DNA from: Blautia faecicola
GTDB lineage: Bacteria > Bacillota > Clostridia > Lachnospirales > Lachnospiraceae
Assembly: GCF_004123145.1 (NCBI RefSeq)
Contig: NZ_SDKC01000001.1
Coordinates: 1,569,501-1,633,500, forward strand
Reading direction: 5' to 3'
DNA: 64,000 nt
Shown: piece by piece, positions 58,084 through 64,000 of the stretch
Layout of the letters: each line of letters starts with the position of its first letter
How positions within the stretch are numbered: the stretch's first letter is position 1
Program-made: the position numbers and the translations under genes
The notes under the pieces: model-generated
Databases searched by the model: none
The model's input: the letters and a program-made list of their open reading frames with translations, nothing else
What the model was told of the DNA's origin: nothing

Positions 58084-58707
58084 ATGAAGTTATTGTGTAG
58101 TTATCTGATCGACGATGGGGTATATAATATATACCTGCTTATCACTGTATTGCTGCCGTGTCTCATATATCAGGGAGTTATGAAGACAAAAGCAAAGAGT
58201 AACATGAAAAAAATTCCGGCAAAGTATTATGTTGGTGTATATACTTTTCTGGTGTACTTGTGGGCAGTCTTCAAAGTAACAGGAATTGGTCTGCTGGCGG
58301 ACATTATAAGACCGGGGATCCGAGGTGGAGTTAACTTAAGACCTTTTGCCGACCTGGGAATAGGGTTTTGGTTAAATATTGTAATGTTTTTGCCACTTGG
58401 AATTGTGATACCATGCATCTGGAAAAAATGTGAAAGTGTCAGGTATACGGTGAGGTTGGGATTTGCCGTATCCTTGTTGATCGAATGTTCTCAGATTTTC
58501 AACGGACGTGCAACAGATATTGATGACCTGATTGCAAATACTTCAGGTGCATGTCTTGGATATGTGATATGGTTTATAACCAGGAAAATTGCAGGAAAGA
58601 ATTGTGGGGAGAAATATAAAATGGCTGAAAGAAAATGGGAGCCGGCTATCTATGTGGCGCTGGCATTTCTTGGAACATTTTTCCTGTACGATCCATATGC
58701 AATATAA
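58084..58707 (+). CDS. VanZ-like family membrane protein
   Basis: A 207-residue protein with five or so membrane helices and the VanZ-like motifs NLRPF, NIVMFLPLGIVIP and a later SQIFNGRATDIDDLIANTSGACLGY. The VanZ family includes a teicoplanin-resistance protein, but most members have unknown roles. GAAAGAGAG precedes ATG 58084. It is not linked to van genes here. Confidence 0.85.
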   Translation: MKLLCSYLIDDGVYNIYLLITVLLPCLIYQGVMKTKAKSNMKKIPAKYYVGVYTFLVYLWAVFKVTGIGLLADIIRPGIRGGVNLRPFADLGIGFWLNIVMFLPLGIVIPCIWKKCESVRYTVRLGFAVSLLIECSQIFNGRATDIDDLIANTSGACLGYVIWFITRKIAGKNCGEKYKMAERKWEPAIYVALAFLGTFFLYDPYAI

Positions 58708-58755
58708 GGATACAAGGGGGCAAAAGATCATGCTTTTCGGTGCTTTAAGATTGCT

Positions 58756-59049
58756 AGAGCGTGTCTGAAAAATCATTTTCACAATCTGCAAGCCCCACTT
58801 TGCGGTATATTTTACCTTCGTTCGGTTGCCGTAGCCCGTTACGCCGCCCTCATTCGGATAAACGATTATAAGTAAAAGAGGTCTATTGGAACCGTACAAA
58901 CAGAGAAAGCAACAAAAAGCATTTCTGGCGGAAAAAACGTGACAGAAATGCTTTTTTGCGTTGCATATCAATAATTGATCCGGTGGATCAATTTTGATTG
59001 GTACGGAAATATCGAAAAGAGCATGAAATCTATATTTCAGACACGCTCT
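58756..59049. repeat. MITE-like element with 15-bp terminal inverted repeats
   Basis: AGAGCGTGTCTGAAA (58756-58770) and its exact reverse complement (59035-59049) bound 294 bases with no gene. An internal stem (AGCATTTCTG/CAGAAATGCTTT, about 58918-58954) is also visible. The size and ends suit a non-autonomous transposable element. The segment lies between the VanZ-like gene and the aldo/keto reductase. Confidence 0.65.
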
Positions 59050-59066
59050 GGGGCGTGCTAAAATCT

Positions 59067-59987
59067 TTACGGAAGCGGATGTCCTGCTGACAGATACAGT
59101 TCATACCATTCCTTACGTGTCAGTGCAATATCACATGCTGCAATAATTTCTCTCAGACGGCTTTCGCTTGCAGTTCCTGTGATAAGCTGCATATTCGCCG
59201 GATGGCGTAAGATCCATGCTGCTGCAATTGTAGTATCACTAACATGATATTTCTCGGCCAGCTCACGAAGTTTCTGATTCAGTTCCGGGTACTCGTCACT
59301 TCCGAGGAAGCAGCCCTTCCATGCAGGCATCTGGAAGGGAGACCATGCCTGAAGGGTAATGTCGTGGAGACGGCAGTAGTCAAGCAGACTTCCGTCGTGG
59401 TCGATAGAACCCGGTGTTTCCATATTGACTTCCATCCCATTTGCAACCAGGTTGGAAACCGGAATGCTGAACTGTACCTGATTGGCAACCAGTGGCTGGC
59501 GGACATACTTCTGCAGGAGTGCGATCTGCATTGGTTTATGGTTGGAAACACCAAAATGGCGGACCTTTCCGCTGTCAAACAAGACATCAAATGCGGCAGC
59601 CACCTCTTCCGGTTCAACGAGTGCATCCGGACGGTGGAGCAGCAGAAGATCGAGGTAATCCGTCCGGAGACGCTTTAAAATACCATCGACAGCTTCCAGA
59701 ATGTATTCCTTTGACAGATCATAGCAGCCCTGGCGGATGCCACATTTTGACTGGAGAAAAACATCCTCCCTTTTCAGGGACGGATCGTGGGAAAATGCAT
59801 CACCGAACACAGTCTCGCTCATGCCGCCGCCATAGATATCCGCGTGGTCAAAGAAATATGCTCCCTGCTCCAGCGCGTAGTGGATAAAATGGTTCATTTC
59901 TTCTTTTGTCTTTTCGGAAAGCCGCATGCATCCGACTGCAATAGAAGGAACCTTTCGCAGCTGATTGCCTAAAATCGTTTCTTTCAT
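59067..59987 (-). CDS. Aldo/keto reductase family oxidoreductase
   Basis: A 306-residue NADPH-dependent reductase: AVGCMRLS at the N-terminus, FFDHADIYGGG with catalytic Asp/Tyr near residues 47-52, the Lys in QSKCGI near 80 and the His in LLLHRPDAL near 117, and the C-terminal GTASESRLREI cofactor loop. It is related to the YdhF group. The start at 59987 gives MKETILGNQLRKVPS; a longer reading adds 17 odd residues. Substrate unknown. Confidence 0.92.
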   Translation of the reverse strand: MKETILGNQLRKVPSIAVGCMRLSEKTKEEMNHFIHYALEQGAYFFDHADIYGGGMSETVFGDAFSHDPSLKREDVFLQSKCGIRQGCYDLSKEYILEAVDGILKRLRTDYLDLLLLHRPDALVEPEEVAAAFDVLFDSGKVRHFGVSNHKPMQIALLQKYVRQPLVANQVQFSIPVSNLVANGMEVNMETPGSIDHDGSLLDYCRLHDITLQAWSPFQMPAWKGCFLGSDEYPELNQKLRELAEKYHVSDTTIAAAWILRHPANMQLITGTASESRLREIIAACDIALTRKEWYELYLSAGHPLP

Positions 59988-60224
59988 AATAGAAATTTCT
60001 CCTTTGCAATGAATCTGTATTCGCGGAGTTTGCTGCAAAGCAAGCGTGGGAGAACTCCGAAAGTACAGAAAGAATAATTATCACCTTTACTATATCATTA
60101 AAACACAGAATTATAAACCGGAATATTTGATGCCATTTGTGAAAGAAAGAGAGCGCAATGTGTCCGGATATGAACATCGGCACCGGAAAGCGTCCGATTT
60201 ATTTGCTGTCCGGGCAAAGTAGAT

Positions 60225-61640
60225 ATGATTCGTCTGGTAAGCAATATACAGATATCTCTGACACCGCGGGATACATCCAAAGGAGAACCATTTTGGAAGG
60301 ATGGGGTAACGATGTATCTTTTAGCATGTTTCTATTATGTATGGTTGGAAATGGAGGAACCAACCTTGCCGAAAATCCAATTATTGATGAATGAAGAAAG
60401 CCGGATATTGGATGAAGAGACAGGGGAAACGGAATTGGAAAAACGTATGAATACACTTGCGGTACGCTCGCCTATGGGAAATGAGCATCCGGCAGTTAGT
60501 AATTATAGAAAGTTAAAGGAAGGTGCGCCAGATACAGTAAGATCTATCATTATTATGTGTAATTCGATGTTTAAATTTATGGGTGTAGCTGCAGCAAAAA
60601 GATTATTTTCGGAAGATGAGATGAATTTGTATGAGCTTGGAATGGGTGTCAACGGGGATAAAACCACGAAGACAGCCCTTTTTTTGTGTGTCCAGGATGA
60701 TGACAGGTCATTTGATTTTATTGTTGGAATGCTGTATACCTCACTATTTCAAGTATTAATTGAGTGTGCAAGAAAAAATGGTGGTGCGTTACCGATTCCG
60801 GTAGAAGTCTGGATGGATGAATTTGCCAACGGCTCCAGACCGGAAAGTTTTGAAAAACTGTTTACTACACTTCGAAGCAGAAATATATCTGTGATTATAT
60901 TTTTACAGTCGGTCAGCCAGCTAAAACAGATTTATAAAAACGATACATGGGAAATCCTGATGGATGCCTGCTCAACGTTTCTCTATTTGGGCGGAGGCCG
61001 GGGAGCCTATTCCACTCACAAATACATTGCTGATTTATTGGGAACAGCAACAATTGATAAAAAGAATGATGGTTTAAGTAAAGGAACGAGTGGAAGCACC
61101 AGTATAAACTTTGATCGGCAGAGCAGAGAGTTATTGACCAGCGAGGAGATTTCCAGAATGCCGGATGAGGACTGTATCATTTTCATTTCAGGTGAAAAAC
61201 CGATATATGATAAAAAGTACAATACACAGGATATGAAAGAGTTTAAAGAAGCAAAAAACTTGGGTCCTTATGTTCCGGATATTTGTGTTAAAAAAACTAA
61301 AGGTGGAGGATATGTCACTGTGAAATCAGAGGGTAAGTTGATTCCGCTAAATGATGCTGAAGTAGCGTATTTTAAGGAACAGGTAAAAAAAGGTGAGGAT
61401 GTCCGAGTGATTGATTTATCAGAAGAAAATTTTATGCGAATGGAATTTACGGACACTGTTTCAGGGATCGATGTGGATTTGCTGAATCAGATGTCAGAAC
61501 AAAAGAAATATGAAGAAGTGGGTGAAGTAAGAGATTTACCGGGTAATATTTTTGAGTGGCTGGGAAGAAATTATGATAAAATCACGCCAGAACAGAGAGA
61601 GAAGATTTTTATAGATTTGAAAAAGAAACAGGAAAAATGA
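60225..61640 (+). pseudogene. VirD4/TraG-type coupling protein, N-terminus missing
   Basis: The frame encodes the C-terminal part of a type IV coupling ATPase: TPRDTSKGEPFWKDG, YYVWLEM, the Walker B-like VWMDEFAN, FLQSVSQLKQIY, and the C-terminal EEISRMPDEDCIIF. The N-terminal membrane anchor and the Walker A segment (about 170 residues) are absent; the DNA before 60225 is unrelated. It is a relic of a conjugative element with no other transfer genes nearby. Confidence 0.8.
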
Positions 61641-61641
61641 T

Positions 61642-61993
61642 ATGTTGGAGGAATTAGAAGCATATCGTACACTTTGTAGCGAAGATGATGAGTATTAAAG
61701 AGGACCGATAGGTAATGGAAAGTGATATGGAGACAATAGATCAGGAAATCAATAGACTTATTAAAGTACGCAAAAAATCCGGAAAGAATCAACAAATTAA
61801 AAAATACTTTCCAGATTTTTGTACATACAGAGTAAGCGTATCACTCAATCATCTAATTTGACTTAGAATATCCACAATAAGTATAAAAAACAGAACTATG
61901 GATTGTGTTTATAAAATAAGGGTAATGCTATTGTTTTTTTATTAGGATATGGATAATTAAAATATAGTGATGTGAATGGAGGGAGTGTTATCT
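61642..61993 (+). other. AT-rich gap with tiny ORFs
   Basis: Two short frames follow the coupling-protein relic: an 18-codon frame at 61642-61698, and a 48-codon frame at 61715-61861 (DMETIDQEINRLIKVRKKSGK, charged and helical). They are typical of leftover conjugation genes. Nothing else is recognisable. Confidence 0.3.
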
Positions 61994-63152
61994 TGAGAAA
62001 AGAGAATCATATTACGTTGTGGAAGGGAAAATTGTAAATTATATTGTGGGAAAAGAAATTGGTGCTAAGAATTTTGATGAAAATGTAATTCTGAAGCTGA
62101 AGTAAAAAGTGTTGCTTATATGGGATATTCTATGAGGTATTATGAGAGGCGGATTGGAAGAGGAAGAATATTGTGTATTAACACATTTAGTTCTCCGTAC
62201 AGTAGTTTTATACACAAAGTAATAGGAGTTTTATTAGGAAGAGGAGTATTGTACTTTAAGCCATCTCCGAAAGCTGAAAAATGTAGTTATGAATTATATA
62301 CTATTATTTCAAATATAATGTCGAAATACAATGACAAAATACTGAATTTTTTACCGGGAATAAATGATACAGAAATGATAAACGTATTATCTGCATTTGA
62401 GTTTTCAGCAATTTTGTTTACTGGTAAAAGTGAAACCGCAAAAATAATTAAGAAATATATAGGTAGAATACCTGGGATTTTTGAAACTGGTTCATCTGCA
62501 ATGGCTTATGTACATATTGATAAAGGATATGAAAAAGTAGCAAAGGAGTTGGCTCAAGCATCGTTTGCACAAAGTGGAATGAGATGTATTGGATTAAAGA
62601 ATTTATTTGTTCATAAAAATACTATTGCAAATTTATTACCATTTTTATTGGAACAAGTGTATCAGTTAAGTGTTGGAGAACCATTAAATTATGAAACAGA
62701 TATCGGTCCAATATATGATAATCAAGTTGTAGATAGAACGTTGGAACTGATTAACCAGTGTAGTAAGCAGAATTTTAAACTACTGTGTGGGGGGAAAATT
62801 ATAGAAAACAATATTGATTGAAGATGGCATTGGTTCTATAATTACAACTATGGAGGTATATGCACCGGTATTGTTTGTTCATGTTGTAGATGAGTTTAGT
62901 GTGATACCGATGGAGTATTTTAAAAGAAGTAGTTTAAATAATACAATATATTCTGATTATAAAAAAGAGACAGAACAATATATTGAATATAATAAATATT
63001 CAGGTAACATATCGATTGGACTTCCACCGGATCTTAGAATAGATGTATTACCTTTTGGTGGATTGTATGATGAAAATGAGCAAAAAGAAAGTGTTGAAAA
63101 TATTGTTGAGATTGTATCACATAAACAAACTATTCTTGAAAGAGAGGAATAA
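61994..63152 (+). pseudogene. Aldehyde-dehydrogenase-like gene with several frameshifts
   Basis: Three frames carry one ALDH-like protein. A start region reads YYVVEGKIVNYIVG up to a stop near 62105. The main part, in another frame (62120-62821), includes AILFTGKSETAKIIKKYI, a Cys in FAQSGMRCIGLK at the catalytic-Cys position, and VGEPLNYETDIGPIYDNQ. The C-terminal part (62814-63152) has YAPVLFV and DVLPFGGLYD. The order matches the ALDH fold, but it is very divergent and AT-rich. It lies directly before an HPr-kinase-like gene. Confidence 0.7.
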
Positions 63153-63156
63153 AAAG

Positions 63157-64000
63157 ATGATGAGACAGTATAAGTATATGGGAATTAATTGGAAAGTAAA
63201 TGCGGAAAAAGATATTTTGGGGAAAATGGATTGTTTATTGGGAGATTATTATAAGGAATCATATGCTCCAAAGGTAGATTTCGAAGTAACGTTAGTAGAG
63301 AAAATAAGTAGTGATTTGACAGAAATATTGGAATATGGAGTACCCATTACAATTCATAATAGCAAAAAACCATCAGTGCATGAAGAAGGGTTAGTGTATT
63401 TGAATGGATATATTCGAATGATATATAATAAAGCAACTAAAAGTGTGTATCGGTTAAACTATCTTTCGAAAAAAATTAATATTTTTAATAAAGATAAAAG
63501 TTCGTTAGTAAAAGATGGGATTCGTGTGATTCGAGATATTGTAAAAGCTTTAGCAGAAGATAGTGGCGGCGTTATGGTTCACGCAGCGGCATTCAAGAAA
63601 AATGATAAAGGGGTTTTGCTGATTGGAGGAAAGGGGAGTGGAAAAACAACCTTATCTTTAAAGTTTCTTTATGAACATGGATGTTCGGAGGTATCCCGGG
63701 ACCGCGTTATTTTGAAGCCGGAAAAACAAAGCTTTTACATATATGGATGGCCTAATTATTATAATCTGACGTTGAGAACGATGCGGGATTTCAGTAAGAC
63801 AAGATCTATGTTGCCGGAGAAATATGAAAAGTTAAGCGATCAAGAGTTGGATGCTGTCAATGTCAAAATCCAATGTACTGCCGATGAAATTGGGATTGAA
63901 CAAAAGTGTAGCGAGGTAAAATTAACGCATACGATATTTTTAGTAAATGAAAGACAAAGATGGGTAGAAGATATGGAAGAATTGCTGGCGGTAAATTTTT
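63157..64000 (+). CDS. HPr-kinase-like P-loop protein (runs off the window)
   Basis: The frame is open from ATG 63157 (or 63160) to the window end, 281 codons. It has a P-loop GGKGSGKTTLS near residue 149-159 preceded by GGVMVHAAAF, the layout of the HPr kinase/phosphorylase C-terminal fold, but its N-terminus is unlike true HprK. Such HprK-like proteins occur in peptide-modification (for example lasso peptide) and other biosynthetic clusters. The function here is unknown. The DNA is very AT-rich, suggesting transfer. Confidence 0.65.
   Translation, partial: MMRQYKYMGINWKVNAEKDILGKMDCLLGDYYKESYAPKVDFEVTLVEKISSDLTEILEYGVPITIHNSKKPSVHEEGLVYLNGYIRMIYNKATKSVYRLNYLSKKINIFNKDKSSLVKDGIRVIRDIVKALAEDSGGVMVHAAAFKKNDKGVLLIGGKGSGKTTLSLKFLYEHGCSEVSRDRVILKPEKQSFYIYGWPNYYNLTLRTMRDFSKTRSMLPEKYEKLSDQELDAVNVKIQCTADEIGIEQKCSEVKLTHTIFLVNERQRWVEDMEELLAVNF

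Overview
The window looks like a chromosomal segment of a gut Lachnospiraceae acetogen, most like Blautia. The evidence is a complete carbonyl-branch Wood-Ljungdahl operon in low-to-mid GC DNA with strong AGGAGG ribosome-binding sites, clostridial tmRNA, THF and c-di-GMP riboswitches, and Lachnospiraceae-style hybrid kinases. No marker gene fixes the species, so the genus is an inference.

Layout. (1) 1-17220: a one-direction acetogenesis operon. It opens with two small metal-binding proteins (His-rich protein, CooT), then cooC, acsA (CODH), a second cooC, acsB (acetyl-CoA synthase), acsD/acsC (corrinoid protein), acsE (methyltransferase), acsV (corrinoid activator) and a DUF3786 protein. A tetrahydrofolate riboswitch then precedes folT, followed by fhs, fchA and folD and a strong terminator. 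Together these move one-carbon units on folate, transfer the methyl group to the corrinoid protein, reduce CO2 to CO and join them as acetyl-CoA. Many intergenic gaps carry perfect hairpins. (2) 17240-26410: core genes gpmI, pyk (minus strand), eno, secG, rnr, smpB and the tmRNA gene ssrA. (3) 26391-54184: an accessory island bounded by a 145-bp direct repeat of the tmRNA 3' end, so ssrA is the likely integration site. It holds five hybrid sensor kinases, one solute-binding lipoprotein, a diguanylate cyclase broken by one in-frame stop, two intact c-di-GMP-I riboswitches plus a remnant of a third, a RelB/RelE-type pair, a Bce-like ABC exporter, truncated group II introns and many gene fragments. 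No integrase was found. (4) 54392-60000: ordinary chromosomal genes (amidohydrolase, DEDDh exonuclease, ferredoxin-type membrane protein, VanZ-like protein, aldo/keto reductase) with a deletion scar and a MITE-like repeat. (5) 60150-64000: an AT-rich, decayed mobile region with a VirD4 coupling-protein fragment, a broken aldehyde-dehydrogenase-like gene and an HPr-kinase-like gene that runs off the window.

The most interesting content is the island. c-di-GMP riboswitches sit directly upstream of membrane or cytosolic hybrid histidine kinases. One of these kinases has 13 AAGC tetranucleotide repeats at its 5' end, which looks like a phase-variation switch; a second kinase is broken at an A8 tract, and the local cyclase is broken by a stop. 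This suggests a switchable c-di-GMP-to-phosphorelay sensory array. No dedicated output protein (DNA-binding regulator or Hpt) is visible in the island, so its output is unknown.
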